Made by a program: the position numbers and the translations under genes. This document shows positions 38,930 through 48,228 of a DNA stretch of 64,000 bases, one piece after another (position 1 is the first letter of the stretch; each line of letters begins with the position of its first letter). The stretch covers positions 806,001-870,000 of the forward strand of contig OZ037848.1 of assembly GCA_964035575.1 (NCBI GenBank), given 5' to 3'. The notes under the pieces are model-generated. The model did no database searches and was not told the DNA's origin. It was given only the letters and a program-made list of their open reading frames with translations. The stretch comes from Rhynchopus sp. YZ270_cl-10. Lineage: Eukaryota > Euglenozoa > Diplonemea > Diplonemida > Diplonemidae.

Positions 38930-40321
38930 TCACCCCATACTCAAACACCACGAACACTCATCCCCTTCTGTGTGATACACGTGAAGGTGACAGCATTCCG
39001 TTGCCGCAAGAATCTCTGCGTCCTTCGCTGCTTCTGCAACGAAGTCATTGATAGCGTCCTCTACCAACGAATAACGTTCGTCCCGACTTATGCAACCATC
39101 TGTCAGTGGGAACACACCATGTGGTAGCATTGAGAGCACAATCCGTACAATCCCCGGCCTCCTGCACCCCCTCAATGCATGCAACACTTCACAAAAAAAA
39201 TAGATGGGACACCCAGAAAACCCATTGCTTGGGGTAAAATCCACTGTCCCTACCAACCGTTGAAGAAACCTCTCTGCTCCCCACTCAATCGCTTGAGCAA
39301 TGATATCTGCGCCTTGGTTCGCTGCGGAAAGCAATGTGTTTGTCTTCGCTGACATCAACGGCAACCCAATATGCTTCTCCAGCTCCCCGAACTCTGCGTT
39401 GCCTTTGATGTACTCCTTCGCGTCAGAAAGCCGTCTCGTAAACGGTGTGCTCCAATGATGCGTTATTTTCGATAAAGAGCACGACACACACGGCATTCTC
39501 CCAGTACTCACATCATCAAACAAAAGCACCGGAGGAAATTCCGCGCCAACCCCATTGCTGCAGTATGGCACCGTGAAGCCAGAGTCCCTTTTGCTATCCA
39601 ACAACGCGCTGTAGAGGTTGCGAAGCGGGTTCATATTGCGTACCTGCTTGCCAACCACCACGTCATAACCTCTGGTAACAAAGAGACTAACAAAGTGATA
39701 GGACGCACCACGGCATTCCCATACAACGTTGCCTTGAGCGATTAACTGCGTCTTTTCTGCCGTCATTTTCATAGTCACTGCAGGTAACGTTACTGTCACT
39801 CCATTTGATAAGAGAGAAACCGGGGGCTGGAACGTCCAGGTCTGTTGAGTCACCTTCCGCACCGAGGAATGCTCAGAAAGCAACGCAATGTTCTCATACT
39901 GCCACGACCCTGGGTGATTACAACCCGGTGTACACCCACACTTTGTCTTCACCATAAGTCTCGTCAAAGGGACAAACAAACCATGTCCCCTCAGGGTCTC
40001 CTTCTCCCCATCAGAAAGAAACCCAAGAATCTCCCCCAACGCTTCCTTTGTGACCAAAGAAGCGTCAGGCATGGATGTCCTCCAGTCGTGATGACCTCTC
40101 TTTGCTATTTCATCCAAAATACCAGGTTCAGGTAACGCCGAGAGAGGAATCTTCTGAGGCCGGGACGGAGAAGAAGGGGAGGGTGACGAAGAAGAAGGGT
40201 ACGGCAGTCCCCCCGAAAGGGGAAATGGGGCGTCGTGTCTTGGGTGCCCTCGAGAGGGAGATGAAGCGAGCTGCAGCCCCGTAGTGTTGCTATTTGACCA
40301 CTCATTTGAAAGCAGTTTCAT
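38930..40321 (-). CDS. Hypothetical 463-aa protein
   Basis: Not recognised. The first 65 residues are Ser/Pro-rich and disordered (PYPSSSSPSPSSPSRP). The rest looks globular: a helical part (ILDEIAKRGHHDWR), a Cys pair region KCGCTPGCNHPGSW at about residue 131, a beta-rich middle (WTFQPPVSLLSNGVTVTLPA), an isolated CVSC at about 281, a helical region with an ankyrin-like feel (TLLSAANQGADIIAQAIEWG) and a Cys/His-rich end (CCHLHVYHTEGDECSWC). No signal peptide or membrane segment. The Cys/His clusters could bind zinc. The ATG follows a T-rich tract at 40330-40322. Confidence 0.72.
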   Translation of the reverse strand: MKLLSNEWSNSNTTGLQLASSPSRGHPRHDAPFPLSGGLPYPSSSSPSPSSPSRPQKIPLSALPEPGILDEIAKRGHHDWRTSMPDASLVTKEALGEILGFLSDGEKETLRGHGLFVPLTRLMVKTKCGCTPGCNHPGSWQYENIALLSEHSSVRKVTQQTWTFQPPVSLLSNGVTVTLPAVTMKMTAEKTQLIAQGNVVWECRGASYHFVSLFVTRGYDVVVGKQVRNMNPLRNLYSALLDSKRDSGFTVPYCSNGVGAEFPPVLLFDDVSTGRMPCVSCSLSKITHHWSTPFTRRLSDAKEYIKGNAEFGELEKHIGLPLMSAKTNTLLSAANQGADIIAQAIEWGAERFLQRLVGTVDFTPSNGFSGCPIYFFCEVLHALRGCRRPGIVRIVLSMLPHGVFPLTDGCISRDERYSLVEDAINDFVAEAAKDAEILAATECCHLHVYHTEGDECSWCLSMG

Positions 40322-41618
40322 ATTTTGAAAAAAAGAAAGGTAATTAGAGGGAGGGGGGAAAGGGGGAGGAAGGAAAAGGGATTTCGGTCAGATGAGACGC
40401 CGTGTGGGGCTTAGTTAATCTCTAAACGTTTTTTTTTTTTGGTTATGGTAGACAGATTTGGCTTATGTATGCTTCAAGGGGTTGAGAAAAAGAATTTTTG
40501 GGGTGTGTTTTTTTTAACCCAACAAACCGACCCTTTTTGTATGTTTGTTTTTTTGTGTAATTGAGGTGTGTGTGCGTGTGGGTTTCTGGATGGTGTGGAG
40601 TGAGTATTTGAGTACATTGCAACCTAACTATAGAAACAAGCAGAGTAACAAGATTTTTTCCTTACTTTTGTAACCTGTTGCACAACAAAACCCGAGCAAT
40701 CCCACTGTTATTGCTTGTTACGTAGGAAATTAGCTTGGTAAGAAGGCTTCCGTGTGTAATGATGGACAATTTCCTCGTTACGTAGTAAGCAAAAAAAATT
40801 GTCACAAAAGCTCTTTGTAATGCAACATGCTACAGTAGTAACAAAGGAAAAAAATCTTATCACATTTCTTATTATCAGGAGGCCACTGTGTAAGGTATAC
40901 TTGAAATAAGAGCAAAGGGGGGAGTTGACCTTTTTGTATGAATCTATGAGTGCAGAATGAGCTACTGCACAGAGGACGTTTGGCTTGGGGTGGGGGGAGT
41001 GATGTGAGGGTGGGGGTGAGGGTGAGAAAAAAAGAGAAGTTGAAAGTGCAAACGGTTCACCGTACACCGGCGGACGCAGGACACCGGAAGGGAAAAAAAG
41101 AGACAGCAGGAAAAAAAGGGGTGTTCTAAAAAAATAAAGAAAAGTGTATGAGATGAACCTAAGCCTCTCTGTGCTTAGTCACCTTACCATAGAATCTAAG
41201 GTGGGGGGTGGTAACTGTTCTAAATTGGGTATTTCACCAAGAAGGAATACACAGTGCCCTTAAAAAGGAAAGCTTTGGGGAAGAAAAAATCCCGCTACAA
41301 AAGTCATCTTTTAGAAAAGATGTTTTCTTTTTTTTCATTTACTGCAACTCTCTGGCCAGGGGGGGCGCTTCACTGCAGCTACACCATGCCTTTGAATTAC
41401 ACCTCAGAGTCGATAGACGCTGGTTTTGTTGTCAGAACAACATTTTGGGCCATATTCCGCACTGAGGAACACTACACCCACATTTTTGCTTTCAAAACAC
41501 TCTTCTTTCGCCATATTCTACCTAAACACCGACTTTAAATACGTCTTTTTTAGTTGAAATAAACCCCTTTTGGTGAACAGAACACCGGTTTAATTGGAGA
41601 ATCTAAAAAAAATACAAA
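40322..41618 (-). other. Intergenic region with three hairpin elements
   Basis: Between kinesin and the 463-aa gene. Family C at 41036-41086, family A at 41139-41184, and a degenerate family B at about 41552-41590. No gene seen. Confidence 0.55.
41036..41184 (-). repeat. Hairpin elements, families C and A
   Basis: 41036-41086 (minus strand CGCCG, loop GTGTA, CGGTG) and 41139-41184 (stem CTAAGC/GCTTAG with an 8-nt loop ACAGAGAG). Confidence 0.65.
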
Positions 41619-44351
41619 TCAAGATCCATCACTTGGTGTCGCAATATTCGGGGAATGCGAGAAGCACGACCTGGACCCCCAGCCGTCTGCGAAGCTAGGT
41701 GTCGCAGACGGGGGTGAGAGCACCCCCGCTACCCCCACTGCACCAACCCCACCACCACCACCAATCGGGTCCGGCAGCACCTCACCCTCCGCACGCTTGG
41801 CACTCCTCCCCCTCCTACCACCTCCATCACCTCCATGTTTGCTCTGCTCCTCTGTGCCTACGGGGCTTTGGTGGGATGCGTTCCAGAGAGATACCTCCTC
41901 CTGTGCAGCGCCCCTCCGTCTTGCGAGAACCTCCTCCTTCGTGGCACGGCGCAGCCCGGAGACGTTGCGGGAGACAACGACCGCCTCTGCGGAGAGCGTG
42001 CAGCCGTTGTGAAGCGCTTGTTGCAGGGCGTCCCGCTCGGAAGTAACCTTAGCCAAGCCTTCCTCCACCTCAGAAATCCTCTTTAACCGTTTCCGTAGCG
42101 TTCTTGCCGTCTTTTTTAGATAAAAATTGTCTTTTGCGAGGGTGTCCAGATACGCCTCACGATCTCGCAACGATGCCAGCTCTGCCAGAGAAATCAAAGA
42201 ATGGGTTGAAGCACAATAAGTGACACTCACCTCCGACCGCGACTCTGGGACTAATAATAAGGTTTCTTCGGGGGTGGTGGAGGGTTCGGGTTCTGAGAGA
42301 GAGGCAGGGTTGGTCTGTGTCGCAATATCCTGAGAAGAAGATGATGCAGTGATCTCATTGTATAGCCGTTTAATTCTCCGATTTTCCGCCAAATATTCAG
42401 AAAAAATGCCTTCATCTGCGTCCAACTCTGCCCTCAAAGTTTCAACCTGCAGTTTCAATGCAACAACAGTTTGCTCCAATGGATTGCATTTTGCATCTTC
42501 TTTTAGCCCATTTATTTCTTCTTTTAATGCCTCATTTTGGTCGCGAAGAGATAGGTTAGGCACATCTGAAGGGGCTGGGGTAGCTACCTCTAGACCACAG
42601 CTTTCGCAAAACCGATGCTTCAAACGAAATTCTCTCTCCTTCTGCAGTTCTTCTCGTAACCGTATTATTTCCTCATCTCGCTCGCATAAAATCTGCGTCA
42701 CGCTTTGTGTAGTCTCAGGAGGATCTGCAGTATGGCCTTGAGTTGAGGTTGAAGGTTCAGGGGAAACGCCTTGCTGTTCCATTGCGCTGAGCTCTAAAAT
42801 CTTAACCTTAAGTGCTTGGATTTCTGCTTTAAACGCTGTCGCCTCAGCATCACTGTAATCAGAGCTTTCTGCGATGGCCTCCCTCATTTTCACTATATTC
42901 TCCTTCAATGCTCTCACCTCTGCCACCAAAACCTCTCTCTGCGAGCCCCTTTTCGGTTCGGGAGGTACGGTAGAGGTTTCTTCTGTGTCCCACCGTTTCC
43001 CCCATCCCCCTTTGAGGGGTGGAACAGACATGGACCGTTCTCGCTTGGGAATGGTTGAGGTGGTGTTGGGGTTGAGCTCTGCCAAAGGGCTGGGAGGGAT
43101 TGTATTCGATTCATCGGGGAGATCGTCAGAGGTGGATTCACGCCGTTCTCCTCTCGAGGTACCGAAGGAAACTAAATCAACCATTTTCTGTTTATAAGCG
43201 TTGAGACTATGCTGCGAAACTGCCGGCTTGTTTTTAATTTGCCTTGCCCTAGATGCATAGGACAGCGTTGATATGGTCTCCTCCTGGTCTATCCCACACG
43301 GTGATACACAAGCAATCAATAACGTTGTCGAAGCTCCCCCTAAAGAGTCTTGCAATAACCTCGTCAATTTCGACCCACGAAACGGTACATATCCATTTTT
43401 TTGAGTATTTTTTTCCGGTCGAGCCAGCGCCGTAATGACATTCCCTAACGCGAGAAGCCCTGAATTAATTGAAATGCTTTCCTTTAGACGCTCCCCGGTT
43501 GTTCCGGTTCGTTTGTTTCGCTCGGATCCTGCTAAATCCACGAGGTGAACCTTTGAAGCTAGAACTCCCTGCGCGTTTTGTTGTATGACATAAACCGTTA
43601 AGATAACATGAGATCTGGAGGAGCTTTCGTTCATCATGGTTGCTGCAACGTGGCGGCTTGCAGACCCCCTTCTCACCACCTCCAATGCTTCTGTTATACT
43701 ATGTATTTCCACCACTGTCATTTCTGATACACGAATTTCCCCTCTCGCACCTTCTCGGACAACACATTTCTTTTTGTGTCCATCACCCAGCAAATCTTTG
43801 AGACGTTCGTTGTAGATCTCAATGTATGACAGCGAAATCACCGAATTCTCTTCGACAGTATCAAAAATCTGCGCCAAACTGCGGGGTATAATGTTACTTA
43901 AGGTATGTGTTTTCCCAGACCCGGTCTGTCCATAGGTGAAGACGGTGCTATTATAGCCTTCAAGGGTTTGCGAAATGATGGGACGAACAGAATCTTCGTA
44001 CAACGCATCGTTGTCTGCATCTGGGTTGGTTGAAGGTTGAAAAACTCGGTCAAATTTGAAAACCTTTGCGGATTGGCCTTGACTTTCATCAACATGAACA
44101 CTCTGTCGGTCCGGCAATGCGACCAACGACAGCTTTCGGGTACCAGTATCAGATACCGATGCTGCCCGCCGTTTTCTCCCCTTTCCGCGTGGTAACTCCT
44201 CGGACTCACCTCTTGCAGGGGCAAGAAGGAATGGGGGGCGGACCCGGACTGCAACCTTAATGCATTCAACCCGTTTGCTCTCGGTTCTTTCAGCTCCCTT
44301 CACCTCATAGAGCATGAAAGAGGACGTAGACGATGAAGATGATGCTGACAT
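41619..44351 (-). CDS. Kinesin, N-terminal motor, probably kinesin-4-like, 910 aa
   Basis: Plus-end-directed microtubule motor. The motor domain spans residues about 30-380: IKVAVRVRPP, P-loop GQTGSGKT (141-148), switch I NESSSRSH (241-248), switch II DLAGSE (272-277) and KLTRLLQDSLGG, ending YASRARQIKNKPAVSQ; the last motif matches the neck region of kinesin-4 (KIF4/KIF21). A basic insertion (GKGRKRRAAS) lies between the first strand and the P-loop. The rest holds several predicted coiled coils (for example ALKEEINGLKEDAKCN, KVTSERDALQQALHNG) and Ser/Pro linkers. The C-terminus is Gly-rich with no WD40 or known cargo domain. Single exon. The subfamily call is moderate; motor identity is certain. 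Confidence 0.93.
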   Translation of the reverse strand: MSASSSSSTSSFMLYEVKGAERTESKRVECIKVAVRVRPPFLLAPARGESEELPRGKGRKRRAASVSDTGTRKLSLVALPDRQSVHVDESQGQSAKVFKFDRVFQPSTNPDADNDALYEDSVRPIISQTLEGYNSTVFTYGQTGSGKTHTLSNIIPRSLAQIFDTVEENSVISLSYIEIYNERLKDLLGDGHKKKCVVREGARGEIRVSEMTVVEIHSITEALEVVRRGSASRHVAATMMNESSSRSHVILTVYVIQQNAQGVLASKVHLVDLAGSERNKRTGTTGERLKESISINSGLLALGNVITALARPEKNTQKNGYVPFRGSKLTRLLQDSLGGASTTLLIACVSPCGIDQEETISTLSYASRARQIKNKPAVSQHSLNAYKQKMVDLVSFGTSRGERRESTSDDLPDESNTIPPSPLAELNPNTTSTIPKRERSMSVPPLKGGWGKRWDTEETSTVPPEPKRGSQREVLVAEVRALKENIVKMREAIAESSDYSDAEATAFKAEIQALKVKILELSAMEQQGVSPEPSTSTQGHTADPPETTQSVTQILCERDEEIIRLREELQKEREFRLKHRFCESCGLEVATPAPSDVPNLSLRDQNEALKEEINGLKEDAKCNPLEQTVVALKLQVETLRAELDADEGIFSEYLAENRRIKRLYNEITASSSSQDIATQTNPASLSEPEPSTTPEETLLLVPESRSEVSVTYCASTHSLISLAELASLRDREAYLDTLAKDNFYLKKTARTLRKRLKRISEVEEGLAKVTSERDALQQALHNGCTLSAEAVVVSRNVSGLRRATKEEVLARRRGAAQEEVSLWNASHQSPVGTEEQSKHGGDGGGRRGRSAKRAEGEVLPDPIGGGGGVGAVGVAGVLSPPSATPSFADGWGSRSCFSHSPNIATPSDGS

Positions 44352-44775
44352 GGTATTGAAAAAATAATAAAAAAGGGCAATGCAAGAATGGGGGGTTGGG
44401 TTTCCTTAAAGGATATGCTTCTATGTCCAAGTCCCTAAGGAAAAAAGGTTGAAAGTTTTTTTGGTGCCAAAGTGGGGTGGGCTTTTTTCACAGTGGCAGC
44501 ATTGTGTTTTGGGAGGGTTTTTTTTTTGTGTAGAAAATTTGGGGTGGGGGGTTTGCTGATGAAGTGCGCTGATGGGGTGGGGAGAAGGTTTGATGTGGGA
44601 GAGGGGCTAAGCTGGTTTTAGTGTATTCCGCCATTTAGACAAAAAAAAAAAGGTCTTTCAGTTTCAGAGTTTCATACAAAAAAAATCCCCCCTCTTACCC
44701 CCAATACAGACCCCTAGGGCAAAACCCCACAAAACCATTTACTTTTTTGGAGAGAGAAAAAAAATCCCCCTTCCC
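44352..44775. other. Gap: no gene seen
   Basis: T-rich in the gene sense upstream of kinesin, G-rich on the plus strand at 44540-44610. No hairpin element found. Confidence 0.45.
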
Positions 44776-45081
44776 TCAGACCGGCTTAGCTGGGGTGTTT
44801 TCAGCGTAGGTCAGGCCAGAGTCGACCGCTACAGAGACAGAGTCCTTCCTGAGCATGGCCTGCTGCGAGCGGAGGGCGGCGTGCCCTGTGAGGGACCTGT
44901 CGACGGTGGAGGTGTCGACACGTCCTCCCTGCGCACGCTCTGCTTCGACACGACGGAGGAGGATGCTCCTCCAGTAGTGTTTCCGCAGCACCGCCACCCC
45001 TATGAGGACAAGCAGGAACGCTGCCACCAGACTGCCAAAGATAAATGCTGCAGCAGCTTCATCCTTCTCCAGACGCACCAT
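44776..45081 (-). CDS. Small single-pass membrane protein, 101 aa
   Basis: Not recognised as a family. Residues 1-10 are charged (MVRLEKDEAA). One strong transmembrane segment of about 22 residues follows (AFIFGSLVAAFLLVLIGVAV), then a basic stretch (LRKHYWRSILLRRVEAERA) that favours the C-terminus in the cytosol. The tail is polar. A longer frame starting at a TTG (45096) is not needed; the first ATG is 45081. There is no cleavable signal. Short length and lack of matches leave some doubt, but composition and position in the gene array support it. Confidence 0.65.
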   Translation of the reverse strand: MVRLEKDEAAAAFIFGSLVAAFLLVLIGVAVLRKHYWRSILLRRVEAERAQGGRVDTSTVDRSLTGHAALRSQQAMLRKDSVSVAVDSGLTYAENTPAKPV

Positions 45082-46136
45082 ATATAGGGCGAGCAAAAAA
45101 ACAAAAACAAAAAATGAGATTCCAGAAAAGAATCCCCCTCAAAATACAATATGAAACCCCCTCCCCCCACGCCCACCCTCTGTTGGAGGTGAGGTGAGGT
45201 ACAGAGGGGGTGAGAAGAGAAGGGGTGGGGTTGTGGTGAAAAAAAAGGGGTAGGAAATCAACTATTTTGTTATTATTTTTGAGAGGTACAAAAAAAAGGA
45301 TGCTAGAAAAAAAAATGTGGCTTGAAATACAAAGCCCTCTCGTGACAGTGTATTATTTAGTGTGTGACCACAAATCGGTGGTGGGGTGTAGACCCGAGAA
45401 ATCATAATTATTTTGTCCTGACGTCCATTTCGTGGTTTACATTTGTTCTAAAAAAAAAGGGGTAAATAACCTCTAGGGTTTTGCGTTGTTAATGGCTACC
45501 TTTTTTAAAAAAAATATTTGGGGCATTTTTTTTAACACTCTAAAACCATACGAGATGGGGAGTGCAAAAAAAAAGGAGGATTTTTTGTTTGACTTTAGAC
45601 TCAGATCAGCCAGACTCATAGCAGCCACAAAAAGGAAGAAGATAAGTTTATAAGATGAACCCAAAGCCTCTCCGTGCTTTTTGGCCCCCATCTGAAAATA
45701 AAACGATATTTTTCAGATGAGTGTTATTATCCAACCCAAATCCCACGAATATATTCTCCCCACCCCACCCCCTCCCCAAACCCATTTTGTTCTCAGAACA
45801 GAACACAGAACTGAGTGAGATCAGCGAAACGCCCAACAACCCCCCGGTCAGGTCGTTCGGACCGTTAACCCCATTGTGGAAGGGGCTGCTCTTTGACGTG
45901 ACCCACCCCCACATTTATCCGAGCAGCGAAACTACAGTATAGGGATGCCGCCACACCCGGTACACTATCGTTATCGAAACACCAGATGTTGTCATGACGT
46001 CGTGGTTGGCCTCTTCTTGCAGGTCATCGACGCTATCATTCCCACTGCAGAAGGGCTTGGACAGCAGAACAGAACATCAGCTTCAGTCCTCCGCCACCCT
46101 ATTTGCCTTGAGAACCAAATTTGAGGAAGTAACCCC
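45082..46136 (-). other. Intergenic region with two hairpin elements
   Basis: Family B at 45321-45455 and family A at 45644-45684. The rest is low complexity or unremarkable; no gene seen. Confidence 0.55.
45321..45684 (-). repeat. Hairpin elements, families B and A
   Basis: 45321-45455 starts CTTGAAATACAAAGCCCTCT; 45644-45684 has minus-strand arms AAAAGC/GCTTTG in place of CTAAGC/GCTTAG and keeps TTCATC. Confidence 0.6.
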
Positions 46137-47434
46137 TCAATCAGAGAGGTCAGAGTCAGAGTCGTACTCAGGTCGTTCGGGCCGCCAGCCCCATTGCAGA
46201 AGCGGCTGGACGGCTTCGCAGTCGTCTCGGAGTGTTTCGAAGTCTTCACGCGACTCTTCTCCTTCACCTTTGACCTTGAAGCGGACGAGAATCTTTTCCC
46301 TATCTAAGACCTTGAGGCACCAGGCCATGGATCCTTTCTTGACGAGCTTGCCGGACTTCACAGTGATGTCGCGCAGGGTGTGCACGGGGCATTGGTTTTC
46401 GAACTCGAGTTTCATGTGCTTCCGGAGGGTATCGTAGGAGACGTTGTTCGCACGCATCCATTCGCGACGTTCGCGTTCGACACCACGTTGTCCCATGGTG
46501 CTGTGGAGATGGGTGTGTGGAGGTGGGGAAAAAGGGTTTGAAATACAAAAAAGCCCCTGAACAGTGTACCTTATGGGTGCATGACCGGGTGCACCGCGGG
46601 GTGGACTCCCAACCACGCATTCCATTTCGAGGTTGACATCTGATATGCTCTCCCGCTAAGAAATAAAGTGGGTTTGTCAGATGAAACGTAAGTCTCAATG
46701 TGCTTAGTTATGTGCATCACAATCCTTTTTGCCACAATCAGTATCGTACAGTATTTACGTTGCAAAAAAAAAAACCCCCCCCCCCGATGCCCACTTCACT
46801 CACCCCTCCTCGCTGTTCTTATTTTATGCCAGTTAGCTCTCGTTACCAATTACGCAACCTTTTCATCAGGTTTTTTGCCCTTAGTTGTATTCGTTTATAG
46901 GGCAGCTTGGCAGTTTTTTTTTTTCCCTCTCTTTTCTTTGTCTTTTGCACCATACGTTGTCTGACACCACCCAAGGTAGTTGAGCGCGGTGACGGCACAC
47001 CACATTTCCTCGTTCTTCAGCATGGCAACAGCCTTAGATCCTGCGGACATGATGACGGATTCAGGCTGCAAAAGGAACGGATTTTTTGGATGAGCATTTA
47101 TGAAGTTTTTTTGGTTACGGTTTACGGGTTTGCAGATGGACGCACATTTTTCTCTTTCTTAACCACATTGCTTCACTACACTAATTTCCCTTCATCACAT
47201 CTATTTCGGAACAAACCACAAAGAAAAAAAAACAAAAGAACAAACTTTGATGCAGCTCATCCATGTCTCACTAATACAAATCAAGTTTTCGAGAGAAAAA
47301 AACCCACATACGTCGGTCTCCAACGTCAGCTTCTTTGCACACACTGCTGGGCCTCGTGCCATCTTCTTCCTGCGAATCCGCTTCTCCTCTTGATGTTTGT
47401 TGTTGTCAACCACAAGCTTCTTCATGTACGACAT
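46137..47434 (-). CDS. Hypothetical 198-aa basic/acidic protein, three exons
   Basis: Not recognised. Exons deduced here are 47434-47312, 47065-46956 and 46500-46137, with donors GTATGT and GTATGG and acceptors TGCAG and CACAG; all junctions keep frame (phases 0 and 2), which is the main evidence for one gene. The product starts MSYMKKLVVDNNKHQEEKRI, has a helical basic N-terminus, a middle ending LNYLGWCQTT, a part VERERREWMRANNVSYDTLR, a strand-rich part (KKGSMAWCLKVLDREKILVR) and an acidic Ser tail ending SDSDLSD. If intron 2 were not real, the last exon alone would give a 119-aa protein from the ATG at 46496. Intron 2 (455 nt) contains family B and A hairpin elements. Confidence 0.7.
46537..46712 (-). 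repeat. Hairpin elements, families B and A, inside an intron
   Basis: Family B at 46537-46652 (TTTGAAATACAAAAAAGCCC to GGTTGACATCTGAT) and family A at 46671-46712 with stem CTAAG/CTTAC. Both lie within the 455-nt intron 2 of the 198-aa gene, in sense orientation. Confidence 0.6.
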
Positions 47435-48228
47435 TGCACCACCACAGACCAAGACAATCGAAGCGTTTGTACGTTTCTCTCTTACCTTTAAGAGGGGGTG
47501 CAAAAAGAGCAAAAAGAGCAAAAGAAGAACACCGAACACAGAACACAGAACACAGAAATGGTTGGTACAAAAGCCTCAACCTCAACCCCGTGTAGTCACC
47601 AAAATCACTGTCAACAGGTTGCACTCTTTATCGCGTCAAATGCCCAAAATCATAAAAGGGTGGGGGGGCGCGGTTTTTTGTGTAGGGGTGGGAGGGGGAA
47701 AGGTAGGTTAATTATGGCTCCCTGGTAGAAAAGGGGTAGTTAGTAGAGGGTGAAATGGAATTGAAAAGGAGAGCTATGTCTGGTGTGATATTACTCCAAA
47801 AAGCACGGACGGTGCTACGAAATAGCGGATCAGAAACACCATGATATACTTTCAATCCAGAAAAACAGAAATATTTTGAGAAGGTGCAACGGGCCTGAAT
47901 AATCATAATCAAAAAATAGGGGGGAAAAAAAGTACTTTTATTTGAAACCTTTGGCTGTAAACTACCAAAATCATGAGATATCACATCAATGGACAGAGGG
48001 GTATTTTGCTGCATCGACAATCACTTTACCTACTGGTATAAAGATCTTGCCCACCCAATATCGGCCGATGCCTTTTCTACTACGGAAGGGACGCAGAACG
48101 TCGTTTTTTCCCCTTTGTTTTCATATTGCCTGAAGCTGTGCACTACGCCCACCATCTGCACCAATCTCTCAAGCATCTCTAACGGTACACCATTCGATGT
48201 TTTGGCTCCAGAAGAACCAACAGTGTGC
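47435..48228 (-). other. Gap with a partial 3' duplication of the upstream gene
   Basis: 48110-48230 repeats short blocks of the end of the 906-aa gene (CTCTAACGGTACACCATTCG at 48177 and 48586). The rest has no feature. Confidence 0.5.
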